Positions 34,751 to 46,543 of a DNA stretch of 64,000 bases are shown here, piece after piece. The DNA comes from Lineus longissimus. Lineage: Eukaryota; Nemertea; Pilidiophora; Heteronemertea; Lineidae. How positions within the stretch are numbered: position 1 is the stretch's first letter; each line of letters begins with the position of its first letter. The translations under genes were made by a program, and so were the position numbers. Under the pieces are notes generated by a model that was not told where the DNA came from, made no database searches, and was given only the letters and a program-made list of their open reading frames with translations. The stretch spans positions 15,355,292 through 15,419,291 of the forward strand of contig NC_088312.1 in the NCBI RefSeq assembly GCF_910592395.1. Reading direction: 5' to 3'.

Positions 34751-35053
34751 GTACAGGGCTTCAAGGCCGCCCTGGACAAAACTTGGCGAGACCTTAGATT
34801 TGACTTTTAAGGGAATTAACGTTGGCTAGGCACCTCATTTTTGAAACTGCCTAGCGAGAGAGTCAAAGGACAATGTTTTAAGTTGTGATGTCACTGCAAT
34901 GAAACATACTGTAGAACAAGCTCAACACTATAGCTCAACACCAACCACACCTGCGCGGCTCGCGTTTCAAAAGCATTTGCAAACCGGCAATATCCATATC
35001 CACAGGCAACTGCCTTAGATATTATTGATGATGATGATGATGATGATGATGCC
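34751..35053. other. Unassigned sequence ending in a (GAT)n microsatellite
   Basis: No gene. A run of GAT repeats at about 35025-35050 immediately precedes the BEL insertion; its last bases ATGCC (35049-35053) are one copy of the BEL target duplication. Confidence 0.6.
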
Positions 35054-35278
35054 TGTCGTAGATTACCGGCCCCTAGTTTCTTTTGACCAGTGCTGTTGTG
35101 CCCAGCCTTTGCTAGGTAACCATATTGTTGATTAGGCCTCGGCCAATCTGGGCCTTGTTTTGTATGTGATCGTTTACTTAATCCTTGAGCGTAATAAACT
35201 CGGGGCATTTGCCACTTTGTTTGGAACAGGAACTTGTCTTACTTCTTCCTTATTTATCACGACGCACAGTCCGTGAAA
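35054..35278 (+). repeat. BEL 5' LTR
   Basis: 225 bp. Contains the element promoter by family knowledge; no clear TATA box, but AATAAACTCGG near 35192 could include the polyadenylation signal. Differs from the 3' LTR at TTTC/TTAC and at two sites in CCCAGCC/CCCGGAC. Confidence 0.95.
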
Positions 35279-35298
35279 TTGGTGCCGAAACCCGGTAA
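35279..35298 (+). other. BEL primer-binding site
   Basis: TTGGTGCCGAAACCCGGT directly follows the 5' LTR. The TGG start complements the CCA end of a tRNA, the primer for minus-strand DNA synthesis. The exact tRNA was not identified. Confidence 0.8.
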
Positions 35299-35306
35299 AG
35301 AACAAC

Positions 35307-37031
35307 ATGGAGAAGCTCAAGTTATCGCGAGCGGCGGCTAGAGGGTGGCTGACGAGGGAGACGGACGCGTTATACTCGTTAATGCTGCGGACGGCTGGCC
35401 TGACTAAAGAGAAGCTTCAATATCAACTGGAAGAGTTTGACAAACGCCTCGCTTCAGTTGATGCAGTACAAGGTGAAATCCAGAAGCTGTTTACCAAGGA
35501 AGAAGACGTAGAGGACGATATAGAAAAGGCCAGTATTGTTTGAAATAAATCGATCGAAGTTCGACTCGAGGCGATCAGAATATTGGCCGAGTTGACTGCT
35601 ACGGGGCCCGCCATGACAGTTGGCTCCCGTCGCAGCTCGACTTCTGGACATTTGTCATCCGCTCGGCTCCCCAAACTCGAACTTGCAAAGTTTAGCGGTG
35701 ATATCACCCAATGGCAAACGTTTTGGGACAAATTTGTGGCGATTGTCGATGCTGCAGACATTCCAGTAATAAATAAGTTTACATATTTACAATCGTTGCT
35801 TGAAGGGGAAGCCATACTTGCAATACAAGGTTTAACATTGACTGAAGCGCATTATCAAGTTGCCTGTGACATTTTAAAAGAGCGTTATGGGCGTAAGGAA
35901 CGAATTCGTTTTTCACATATTCAGTCATTATTAAGTATGTCAACTCCAGTTAGTACCGATTCCACCGTTGCAGACTTGTGGAAATTGCGGGATGATTTGA
36001 ATGTCCATATTCGTAGTTTAGAGGCCCTCGACGTTGACGATGAAAAGTACGGCCTGTTCCTAACACCCCTTCTACTCTCTCGGTTGCCTCAGGACATTCG
36101 AATGGAATGGTCACGTTTGGGGGAAGGGAAAGAGAGTGATTTGTCCTATCTCATGAAATTCTTGCAAACAGAAATCGAAAGGCGAGAACGGTCAGACACG
36201 TTCAAAGATACTGTATCTGTTATGAAATCTTCAGCAGGTCTAGAGGACCATTTTTCATCAGCAGTAGCTCTCCAGTCATCGTCTGGTGCCGTGTCGCATT
36301 CATCGGTTAGATGTGAACTCTGTGATCAAAGTCATTTAACGTTTAAATGTCGAGACTTTCTTAGGTTGAATATTGAGGAACGGAAAGATAAACTTAGGGC
36401 TAATGATCTTTGTTTTTCTTGCCTTTGCAAAGGACATCGGGCCCGCGGATGTGTCGCAACGTGCAGGAAATGCGGCAAGCGACATCATAGTTTGATCTGT
36501 GCAGCGCCGAGGTTATCAGAGACCAGTAACGAAGCGTCGTCAAATGGTTCGCGTCAGCGGAAGAGGACGAGCAGACATCGTGGTGGTGGACAAGGCAGGA
36601 CTTCTGGCGAAGGTACGAGTGCTCGAAATCATGTTACGTCACATGTTAGTGTTGCATCCACAGATCAGAAATTTACGGTGGTTTTACAGACTGCCAAGGT
36701 GAAAGTTATTGGTAACAAGGGTATGACAGAAGCCACTCTGCTGTTCGACAGTGGGTCAGACAGGTCTCATATAACAAGCGATTTGGTCAATAAGATTCAG
36801 CCCGAGTGGGTTACCTCACAACATATTGCATATGCGGCCTTTGGTGGTAATAAGACCAGTAGGAGCGAATTGCGCAACATCTATGGAGTAAGTTTGAATG
36901 GCGTGGCAAGGTGTAATCGGAAAGATAGTCCTGTTGAACAATCTCTAGTTGCAGTTGAGGTTCCGATAATTGGTAAACCCATATCTTGGTCGGCCAGGAT
37001 TTCTATTGGAGTTTCATCGAACAGGGCCTAA
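35307..37031 (+). pseudogene. BEL gag and protease region
   Basis: The frame opens at ATG 35307, nine bases after the primer-binding site, with a helical N-terminus. A TGA at 35541-35543 interrupts it, but the same frame continues to 37031. It includes the DUF1759-type capsid region (PKLELAKFSGDITQWQTFWD, about 35668-35730), zinc-knuckle motifs CELCDQSH and CFSCLCKGHRARGC (about 36310-36450) for RNA binding, and an aspartyl protease site LLFDSGSDRSHIT (about 36738-36780) that would cut the polyprotein. At about 37028 the natural frame shifts; the expected continuation (LIRLDGGPVAQETKFGWVVSG) is in another frame. Confidence 0.9.
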
Positions 37032-40000
37032 TTAGGCTAGACGGAGGTCCTGTTGCCCAGGAGACCAAGTTTGGATGGGTGGTGAGTGGGTCTTGGAAAG
37101 GTGGTAGGCCAAGACTAAAGTTGCTCACCCGATGTTGTGTCTCAACGAAATTCCAGAGCTAAACCTTAGTCAATTGTGGGACTTAGAGTCGATTGGTATA
37201 AGTCCAAGGGAGACTGAGGTCGGTTTAGTTGATCCAGTGTTGCAGAGATTCAATGAAACGGTGACCTTTGTTGAAAGTGAAGGCCGTTATGAGGTGTCTT
37301 TGCCTTGGAAGGAAGGAAGGGTTACCTCTCGGTTGTTAGATAATGAGAAGCTAGCTAGTTGACTCGGCAGTTTAACACGTAAACTGCAAAAGAATCCTGA
37401 TTTGTCTGAACTCTATGATGGTGCCCTCGTGGAAATGGAACAAAATGGTGTTATTGAAGAGGTCCCAAGTAGTGAATTGTTCACTAGCAATCCAGTGTTC
37501 TATATGCCCCATCGCCCTGTATTAAGGGCATCTAGCTTGACCACAAAGGTTCGTCCAGTTTTTGATGCGTCAGCCAAGGGCTTCAATGGAGTCTCGCTCA
37601 ATGATTGTATGGAAACTGGGCCTAGTCTGTTGCCCAACCTTACTGAGATTTTGGTTAGATTCAGAAGATGGCCGGTGGCTTTAACGGCTGACGTTACCAA
37701 GGCTTTTCTACAGGTCAAGGTTAGAAAGGAGGACCAGGATGTCCATCGGTTCCTTTGGCTCCATGATGGGGTAACTAGGGTCATGAGATTTGTAAGAGTC
37801 CCATTTGGAAACAAGTGTAGCCCATTCTTGTTAAATGCCACGATCAAATATCATCTCTCTACTCTTCCTTTCAGCAAGACTATTGAGGAGCTTCAAGAGA
37901 ACTTGTATTGTGATGACTGGTTGTCCGGTGCAGATACGGTTAGCGAAGGTCGTGCCTTGTTTATAGATGGTGACAACATTATGCAATCTGCAGGTATGTC
38001 ATTCGCCAAATGGTGTTCCAACGATTCAGAGGTCTCAGAAATGTTATTCCGAGAATTTGACTCCAAGTATTTAGATGCAGATACAATCAAGGTGCTAGGT
38101 TTAAAATGGCTTGCTAGGCTAGATTGTTTCTCTTATGGTGGCATAGGGGTCCCTACTAATGTTGTGGTCACAAAGCGGGTTGTCCTTAGTTACATAGCTC
38201 GGCTTTTTGATCCCTTGGGTTTTTTGAACCCCTTTCTGATGTTCAATGGTGAAGATCTTGTTCCAAGAGTTGTGGTGACTAGGCTTATCTTGGGATGAGG
38301 AGGTACCACGAGAATATTCCGACAGGTTTACGAGGTGGGTTTTTGGGCTCGAACTCTTACATCAGTGGCAGATTCCTCGTTGCTATTTTGATTCAGAATG
38401 GAAGAAATTATGTAACATTGAGGTGTGTGGATTTGGAGACGCTTCAGAGAAAGGCTATGGTGCATGTGTGTATCTTAGAATTCCAAATAGATCTGGGTCA
38501 TTTGATACTAGTCTAGTCATATCTAAAGCAAAGGTGGCTCCTTTGAAAAGGCAAACTTTGCCTAGATTAGAACTCTTGGGTGCTCTGTTATGCGCAAGGT
38601 TGGTGTCATTTGTGTGCAGAGCTCTGAGATTACCTGCTGTTACTAGTTGTACTTATTGGTCTGACTCGACGGTTGCATTGAGCTGGATTCATTCAGAACC
38701 AAGTAGTTTGAAATCATTTGTAGACAATAGGGTTGCTCAGATCCGTGACCTTTCTGATCCACGTCGTTGGTTCCACTGTGCAGGAGTAGATAATCCAGCT
38801 GATATGGTAACGAGAGGGGTACTAGCCGAAACGCTGATTTCTTCTAGGTTGTGGCTGCATGGCCCCAAGTGGTTAGTTGAGAATTTGAGTTTTACTTGTG
38901 AGGCTGCCATTTGGTTACCAGTTGATGATGAATTTGAGAGGAAGGCTGGCGTTTCGTTAACTGTAGGTACAGGTAGGGCTACTGAGAGTCCCCCCCGTGT
39001 CTTTAAATTCGAGCGTTGGGGAAGGTTTCAAAAGGCTATCAATATAGTTGGATATGTCCGTAGATTCTGTCATAATTTGAGGAGGCCGGTCTCTGAGAGG
39101 ATTTATGGTTGTGACCTTTCATATCAGGAGTTGTTGGATGCTAAGGTTGTTTTATTTCAATCTTTACAGAGAGATCACTACTTCGCGGAGTTGGCTGCTT
39201 TGAGGGGGGGAGGTGCTGTCCTTAAAACTTCTCCCATTGCATCTTTGACTCCATTTTTGGGAAATGATGGCTTACTCAGAGTCAAGGGAAGGTTGCAGTT
39301 TTCTGATTTAACGTTTGAGGAGAAACATCCGATCATATTGCCCAAGTGTCACTTATGTTTGACGTTGGTTAGGCAGCAGCATCAGTTCCTCGACCACGCG
39401 GGGGTCGATACGCTGGTTTCAACATTGAAGGTGGGTTACTGGATTGTAGGGCTTCGGCGTTTAGCTAAGCAGGTCAAGAGGGAATGTGTAGCTTGTAGGC
39501 ATTTAGATTCTAAGGCTTGTTGTCAACCAGTGGCTCCATTACCCAAGATGAGAGTTACCCAGGCTCCAGTGTTCTCAGTTACTGGTCTAGATTATGGCGG
39601 TCCTTTGTAAAGTGTGGATTTGCCTGGTCGGAAGTTATACATTCTATTGTTCACATGTGCCGTCGTCAGAGCGGTTCATCTCGAGTTAACCGATTCTCTC
39701 TCGATGGCTGACTGCATTCTAGCCTTTCGTAGATTTTCTGCAAGGAGGGGATTGCCTGCAATTTTCTACTCAGATAATGCCAAAACCTTCTTGGGTGCTG
39801 AAGCGCAGTTGAGAAGCTACTTTGGTTCAAATAGTCCTCAATGGCGACATCTGGTGCCTAGAGCTCCTTGGTGGGGTGGCTATTATGAGCGCTTAATCGG
39901 TTCTGTGAAGTCTGCTCTGAAGAAAACTTTGGGCAGGAAGTGTCTTACTCGAGTAGAATTAGAGACAACTTTGTGTGACGTCGAATCTTGTGTGAATTCG

Positions 40001-40549
40001 AGGCCGTTGACCTTTGTGGGGGATAATATTGATTCCAAGATCCCGTTGTCTCCTTCTCATTTCTTGATTGGTAGAGTGGCTGGATTTGTCCCCGACAATA
40101 TCGACTTAGATGATTTGGTAGTAGGTAGGAAGGAACTCTCTGACAGGGAAACAGTTCGCCAGTTGCGGCTTGATGAATTCTGGTTGCGTTGGAGTCAAGA
40201 TTATTTGAGAAATTTACCTCCTGCTCTGAAGGAATTTGTACCTCGTTGTAGCTTGAAGTTGGGTTCAGTAGTGCTCATCAGTGAGGACAATGTTTCAAGG
40301 ATGAAATGGCCAATGGGTGTTGTGATTGAGGTTTTCCCGGGGAGGGATGGTGTGATTAGATCGGTGAAGTTGAAGACTTCGAAGGGGACCATTTCTCGTG
40401 CAGTACAGCGATTGTATGACTTGGAAGTCAGTGATAATATTCCTTTGGTTGAATGTCAAGCATCAGGTGGCTCTTGTCATACAGATCCGGTAGTCAGAAC
40501 AACTCGATCAGGACGTATTGTAAAACCAGCCGTCCAGTTAGATTTGTAA
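37028..40549 (+). pseudogene. BEL pol: RT, RNase H, integrase
   Basis: Parts are spread over two frames with further changes near 37100 and 38250 and stops at 37360 (TGA), about 38272 (TGA) and 39608 (TAA). RT: VRPVFDASAKG (about 37550), TADVTKAFLQV (about 37690) and the catalytic YCDD (about 37905). RNase H: GFGDASEKGYGACVYL (about 38427) and YWSDSTVALSWI (about 38660). Integrase: an HHCC zinc-binding region (about 39378-39505), then the DDE core with D in GLDYGGP (about 39585), D in YSDNAKTF (about 39770) and E in GGYYERL (about 39885), and a DUF5641-like C-terminus. It ends at TAA 40547-40549. Together these would copy the RNA and insert the DNA; this copy cannot make an intact product. 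Confidence 0.92.
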
Positions 40550-41265
40550 TTGTATTTGCATGATTAATTATTATAATACTTATTTAGGACTTACAGATTT
40601 ATAGACACCTGTTCACCACCACGGAGTTTGTTCGGCCCTAATTGAAGCTTCGTTACGGTGTTCGGCATTCCGGTGTTACTGATGTGGGTGTACGACGTGC
40701 TCTGCCCAGTATCAGAAGTAATTCGATGAAATGCAGAGGGTGTAGTTACTCTGTCATTTCAATTCAGGGAGCGATGAATAGGCAGAGGGTGTAGTAACTC
40801 TGCGGAACGTGACGTTGTGTGTTTTTGATCCGTGGTTTCCGGTGTTATGGATGTAATATTGCACTGTGTTGTTTCCTTCAAACCTGCGCGTTTGAATTTC
40901 ATTATGTATTACAGTAACAGTCCTTGTTAAGCTCTCTATCAGTGGAGAGGTAGCTTGGAGGTTAAGATAATGTAAATCCAGAGTACTTGGTTTAGTAAGG
41001 TTACAACATTTGTATTTATTAGAGAATCACGGTAATATGTGTCGGCAGTTTAATTTCAGTCTAATATATTTCGCAATAATAATTCCTGTTTCAAGTGAAA
41101 TCATAAATCGATGTTGCATTGTAGATTTAACTTTCCCTTGGATTCATTACTATCTGTGTTGCCTTGCCTGAGGTTGTGCATTGCAGTATTGGTCATAACT
41201 ATTATTTATTTGATCCCTGTTCCCTTAATTTGGATTGGAGTGAAGTTCCTCCAATGGGGGGAGAA
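40550..41265 (+). other. BEL 3' untranslated stretch with purine-rich tract
   Basis: About 700 bases without a gene, including two similar GCAGAGGGTGTAGT segments (near 40734 and 40780). It ends in ATGGGGGGAGAA just before the 3' LTR, the purine-rich tract that primes plus-strand DNA synthesis. Confidence 0.75.
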
Positions 41266-41490
41266 TGTCGTAGATTACCGGCCCCTAGTTACTTTTGACC
41301 AGTGCTGTTGTGCCCGGACTTTGCTAGGTAACCATATTGTTGATTAGGCCTCGGCCAATCTGGGCCTTGTTTTGTATGTGATCGTTTACTTAATCCTTGA
41401 GCGTAATAAACTCGGGGCATTTGCCACTTTGTTTGGAACAGGAACTTGTCTTACTTCTTCCTTATTTATCACGACGCACAGTCCGTGAAA
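41266..41490 (+). repeat. BEL 3' LTR
   Basis: 225 bp, three differences from the 5' LTR by eye, followed by the ATGCC duplication at 41491-41495. Confidence 0.95.
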
Positions 41491-41495
41491 ATGCC

Positions 41496-43611
41496 GATAT
41501 CCAAGATGGCGGAATTATACCAGTGGTCAAATCTCATCTATTTTGAAAATTGCATCATTATTTCTTTTTGTGATTGGTGATTTGTAAAATTGAGAATGAT
41601 TGAACGTGATTGATGGTTGAACATTCACTCTCGTTGACAGTGTATTTTTGAAATATTTGATTGTGATGATGGTGTATTGTACTACTACTAGGCCTTGCAT
41701 GCTCCCAACGTGTGGCATATTTCACATTGATACTACCAGTATCAATTACAAAAAAATAGATTGTGAGTAACAATAGGCCTACAATCAATGCTACAATTTA
41801 CATGTCATGAGAGTGGGAACGGGGAAGGGGGGGGGGTAACTGTCTCGACGTTAGGAAAAAAGGCTTATCCCGTTTCCCAATACGCAATTTTAGCCGAATC
41901 GTGACGCAAAACACGGCTTGTCTCGAATCCCGCTAAAATAAGGGTGTCTATCCCGAATCCCGACAGTTATTTTCGGCCCATCCCAGTGTCCCGAAAATAC
42001 CCGTTCTCCCCCTCATACATAGTAGACCATATTGTCACATTGATGTTTTCTTTCATTACAGTTAGACTTCGAGATCTACATTTTCGACAAAGGCCTGGTG
42101 TAATATTACGTACTTGATGAAGGTAATATTAATTTCTTCAAATTTGAAGCATGACGTTAATGGGGTACCAGCACAACTTCATTGACTGCTACGTGGCGCT
42201 GGTGGTAACTAAGGTATTGCATCGCTCATATCACTTGAAAAAAACATTTACCCTAGTTACGACCAAAGCTGCTTAGCAGAGGGCGATACCTCATCAGGAG
42301 CGCCACAATCATATCATTGGTGTGAAAGCATTTGTATGAAGTTTTTCAGTTCTCAATGTGTTCAAAACCTTAATTGTGAAATTGTGCACTTCGAATTCAA
42401 ATTTACATCACTACGTTAGTTTGACATCCATTGATGTCACGGTAATTTCACTGTTATGCTGTGCTGCTTTCAGGTTTAATGACACGAATGAGTGCAAGTA
42501 CATTACATTTTTCGACGAAGGCCTTCTGTAATTTCATACGCTTCTTACGGTTAGTATTGATTCATAATTTCTAGTAAAAAAGTTAATTTTGAAAGTGAAA
42601 AATATGTTACAATACAATAGACCTGCAAATACCATATACGCAAGTTTTGAACAAATATTACACATATTCCCCAGTTGACATGTGATGATATTGATAATGG
42701 TGGTGGTGGTGTTATCATGTACATGGCTTCTAACGTAGTAAATGTTTTCTTTTCAGCAACATTCAATAGATTTATTTACTGTATATCATTTCGACCAAGG
42801 CGAATTCGACACTTCAATTACACAAGGTTAGTAACTTTTGTTCACAAAATCCAAATGGAGGCAAATACAGAAGGATCAAACTTAGTCATTCCAGTCAGTT
42901 ACTGAAGCACAGTGAAAACTGTCGGGAGCAGTGCAACTGATGGCATGTCAAACTTCCAGTGACTGTCCCTGTCCATATATTTCAAGACAGTACAAATCTT
43001 GTAATCATTTTGTTTATGCAATGTACGTTATTATGTATCATTTCAGCACAATCAAACTTAGTCATTCCAGTCAGTTACTGAAGCACAGCGAAAACTGTCT
43101 GAATTAGTGCTGCTGATGGCATGTAATTACTCGACTACCACTACCAGTGACAGTCAATGTCCATATATTTTCAAGTGTGCGAAATTAGTACTCGTCTACT
43201 TCTTAGTGTTATTTGAATGCAATGTATGTTATAAAAATATTTTTTCAACACTCTATCAACATTCTTATTCCTGTCAGTTTCTGAAAATCAGCTAAAGCAA
43301 TCGCTACCAATGCAGCTGATAACAGCAATTCTTTTTGTTCCCAATGCCCATCCATGACAATATATTTCACGCATGTGACAATCATGTAATCATCTTGTTT
43401 TTTGTGTTCTATTCATGCAATAAATAAATTCAGTATTTTCAAATCATTGGTGCTACAAAACTATTCTCATTATAGATTATTCATATTTTATAAAATGCTG
43501 TCATGTCAAATTTTGTGTCCTATAAATCATTATGAAGTCGGCATTTTATATACAACTTTTGTACTCCTCCTAAATAAACATACAAATCTTGTTTTATGTA
43601 AACTTTGTATA
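41496..43611. other. Gene-free region with a diverged tandem repeat
   Basis: 41496-41520 continues the split small transposon (GATATCCAAGATGGCGGAAT). A G run lies near 41828. At about 42870-43300 a ~176-bp unit recurs (AACTTAGTCATTCCAGTCAG at about 42879 and 43055, and a weaker third copy near 43255). Related TTTTCGACNAAGGC words occur near 42085, 42510 and 42790. No gene supported. Confidence 0.5.
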
Positions 43612-43801
43612 TGTCACCCGTCACAGCAAAACCAGGCGCATGTCGCTCTGAGCTTGGCAGGTTGAGACGGACTGTTTGTTCATTTATCTATTGTCTGCCT
43701 TTTGTAAAATATAAGCACATCAATTTCTTCCATTATCTCCTGGTGTCATTTAGGCTCATCTTCTGTGCGACATGTACCTGGTTTTGCTGTGACGGGTCAC
43801 A
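43612..43801. mobile_element. 190-bp short inverted-repeat element (MITE)
   Basis: The ends are about 37-bp inverted repeats: TGTCACCCGTCACAGCAAAA and AACCAGGCGCATGTCGC at the left, complement at the right (GCGACATGTACCTGG, TTTTGCTGTGACGGGTCACA). TA-rich flanks (GTATA / TATTC) leave a TA duplication possible. No coding capacity. Confidence 0.8.
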
Positions 43802-44424
43802 TATTCTATAGATATACAACACTCTAATGTCACAATGCCTCTCTCACTCGCTTTTATATAGCAAGATGTATGAATAAACATGACACACCAACTATGTACA
43901 AAATTGCTAACTAACTGCTCCATTCGTCAGTACACCACATGAAATACAGAGATATGTCTTAATTCTAATCTTTCATTAGCGACACCATTTCTTACCCGAG
44001 TGCCTCCTTCATTCATACATCTTGTACTTTAACTCAAGATACCCATCTTTGAATATTTTTAGTATACCAAGTACTACAATGTCAATGTATTGAAGTCATG
44101 TTCTTGTAGTGTTATTGGCTTTCTATTATCTTGTCAAAATACCACTTGGTTCTCGCAAAATCTCAATAAAAACAAATGCTATTGCATGTATTGCATATTC
44201 TAACAGCTATCCACTGTATCGATTTATCCATCATCTGTACTATTTGTCACAAAAATGTTATATTATGTAAATCATATTTCATTACATAATGCACACTGCC
44301 AATTACTGCTGAACCATTCATATGTCATTTAAATAAATAATTTTCAACTTTTTAAAACCGTCTTATAGTACTGTTCTTGTCACTTAGCTGAACCAATTGC
44401 TCTATAGCATGAAATTTCCAGAAA

Positions 44425-45055
44425 TGCCCCAGGGACTGAAAAGTGCTGTTTTAACAGAGAGGTGTCCTAAACTGAGAAGTCGAGTTGAATGGAAACAACC
44501 AATTTGGAACCAAAAACTACTGTCCTTATTAAAGAGGTTGTCCTCAATAGAAAGGTGTCCACAAAAAGTAGACTCCTCGATGTGGACACCTGCAAATGCA
44601 GCGACAATGTCACATCAGTTATTTAATTCATCGTCCTTTGTGCCGATGGCACCACCCATCAAGCATGTTGGTGACGAATAGTGTCGCAGCATTTCGTCAC
44701 CGAGCTTACACGAAAATGCATAAGTGTAAGACTGTAGGGTTGTTTCCAACCAAAACATGTTTGAAATGTGTCAAGCATTCGGAACACCCAAAGACTGATT
44801 AGAGAAGTCAAAATTGAATGGAAACAACCAATTTGGGACCAAAACTAGTGTCCTTATTGGAAAGGTTGTCTTTAATAGAGAGGTGTCTACTAACGGAGGT
44901 TCCACTGTATATAATGTAGGAACCCTGGTTGTGACATTGTCCACTCCTCCAGCTGCACACCACCAAATCCACAACAATGTCACACCAGTTATTTAGTTCA
45001 TCATGCTTTGCGCTAGATGGCACCAACTGTCAGGCATGTTGATGAATATAGAAGA
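44425..45055 (+). repeat. Two direct copies of a dispersed repeat
   Basis: Copy 1 (about 44475-44690) and copy 2 (about 44805-45045) share GAATGGAAACAACCAATTTG, CCTTATT..AAAGGTTGTC, GAGAGGTGTC, ACAATGTCACA.CAGTTATTT and GGCACCA in order, with diverged spacers. An inverted relative is in the 14.34-14.45 kb region. No ORF is conserved between copies. Confidence 0.75.
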
Positions 45056-45922
45056 TAAGTGTCCCTGCATTTGGTCTCAAACCCAGGTTGTGACGTTGTC
45101 CTCAGGCTGTTCATTCATATCTTTGGAATAGGTTGGCCAAGCCTCATGGTAGAGTTTGCTAGTAAATTTCGTCTTGGTGTTTTGAATGGTTGACACATTC
45201 TCAACTTGTCAATTCTTGACAACTGGTCAATTCTTGACAGGAAACAACCTTATGGCTGAATAAATGGTCCTGGTCTCCAGTCATCTGCAGCCATTGGAGT
45301 ATTCATTCTTTTGCTGGCTGCTTCATTCTCTGCCAGCTGAAAATGGGTCATCCTAAACATCATCCACAAGGATTTTAGTCATTGATTGCAATAAATTGTT
45401 ATGATCATAAATTCACAAACATCATAGACTACCTGTGATAGATGCCGATTGTTTCAAATAGTTGCCACATTTCGAACTTTTCATAGCTGGCATAACGCTG
45501 CAGTCCTACACTTACATGAATGCATGAAACTCTCTCCATCAAATCGTGTGCCATAAACTGCCATAGCCAATACAATCGCCAGCCCCCCACGACAATTTTA
45601 CTTCCTTTTGCTTACCAGATAAGAAAGACTGTATAGCTGATTACTATATATATTAGAACCTTGTAGGTCAACACTGCTGAATACTACATACCTATTTATG
45701 ATCACCAATCTTCTCCCACTCTTTCTTCTTACCGAATGTGTCCACACTGCACTTATGGTCATTGTACTTTCATCTTATGTAAAATGTAACTTTTTACACG
45801 GTTTCAATAAACGATTTGTAATTTGTAATTTGTAAATTATAAATTTCACTAATAATTTGACGCCGCCAATTCCACTGGTCTTCGAAATACGTAAGCTACA
45901 CTGTTGACGACTATGACACTCC
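45056..45922. other. Gene-free stretch before the Myb/SANT ORF
   Basis: No gene. Contains AATAAACGATTTGTAATTTG near 45805, a plausible polyadenylation signal for plus-strand transcripts. Could include introns of the minus-strand Myb/SANT gene. Confidence 0.4.
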
Positions 45923-46387
45923 TCACAAACCACATTGTGAATCAGACGCCGATAGACTTGTTTCTATTATTCTCTGCAGTGTAGGGTCGGCCTGTGGCAT
46001 CTTTCCCCCTCCGCCAGTCCCTCTCTGGTGTTTTTGCTGCAGGGAATGGATCTCTTTCGCCTTTGAAAGCTGCTGGTTCCATTTTTCCCTGCAGTTATCC
46101 CCGGTCCTTGTGACCACTCCCAAGGAACTAACCATTAAGGCAATTTCATCCCATTTGTTTTTTTTCATTTTGTTTGTCACATCTGACGAAAACTTGGATC
46201 GCAAGATCCCAAGTTCATTTATAACAACATCGACTAAAACTTCGGCTTCTGAGTGTGAAAAATGTGGTTTTCTCTCCCTTTTTGTCTTTTGAGATGAATG
46301 ATTCTCTATGGAGGCAGCTATCTTGCATGTCTTGCTTTCAATATGAGGACCAAATGCATTATGGGAAATGTCCCTAGCAACTAACAT
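45923..46387 (-). CDS. Myb/SANT-like DNA-binding protein of a Harbinger-type transposon (5' exon)
   Basis: A 154-codon minus-strand frame. After a short leader it has a Myb/SANT-like domain of about 70 residues: KPHFSHSEAEVLVDVVINEL, conserved Trp in NKWDEIALMV and the RTGDNCREKWNQQLSKAKE helix, the pattern of regulatory proteins carried by PIF/Harbinger elements and of NAIF1/MSANTD host relatives. Such proteins bind element ends and help the transposase enter the nucleus. A Gly-rich linker (GTGGGGKMP) follows. The ORF starts 156 bases inside a Harbinger-like end (GGGGCCGGTTGCAC) and reads inward, as expected. The tail after about 45980 may be read-through past a splice donor; exons at 28.6-29.6 kb could be its continuation. 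Intact frame. Confidence 0.75.
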   Translation of the reverse strand: MLVARDISHNAFGPHIESKTCKIAASIENHSSQKTKRERKPHFSHSEAEVLVDVVINELGILRSKFSSDVTNKMKKNKWDEIALMVSSLGVVTRTGDNCREKWNQQLSKAKEIHSLQQKHQRGTGGGGKMPQADPTLQRIIETSLSASDSQCGL

Positions 46388-46459
46388 TGATTTACTTAAA
46401 AGTTGCGTTAGTTAACATTGGGCCTAACATTGATTTGTGAAACTCAATTTTAGCGTTAT

Positions 46460-46543
46460 GTTAGCTAACGCTAAGTTAGGGACTTTAACATAAAAAGATA
46501 AACTAACATACTTTTATCACCATAACTTTTGTGCAACCGGCCC
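46460..46543 (-). repeat. Harbinger-like terminal inverted repeat (one end only)
   Basis: On the minus strand the end reads GGGGCCGGTTGCACAAAAGT, a form I recall for Harbinger-type elements. It abuts DIRS RT sequence at about 46543. No matching opposite end was found at the left junction near 28594 or elsewhere, so the partner end was lost or lies in deleted DNA. Confidence 0.6.

Larger units (their letters stand above)
35054..41490 (+). mobile_element. Full-length BEL/Pao LTR retrotransposon with intact LTRs and 5-bp target duplication
   Basis: Two 225-bp LTRs (35054-35278 and 41266-41490) begin TGTCGTAG and end CCGTGAAA; by eye they differ at three positions. ATGCC flanks both sides (35049-35053 and 41491-41495). 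Order inside is primer-binding site, gag with zinc knuckle, protease, RT, RNase H, integrase, a 0.7-kb 3' untranslated stretch and a purine-rich tract. The polyprotein is broken by four in-frame stops and about three frameshifts, so the copy is inactive although recently inserted. It lies in a fragment of a small DNA transposon whose relative at 53.4 kb still has the unoccupied ATGCCGATATCC site. Confidence 0.95.
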
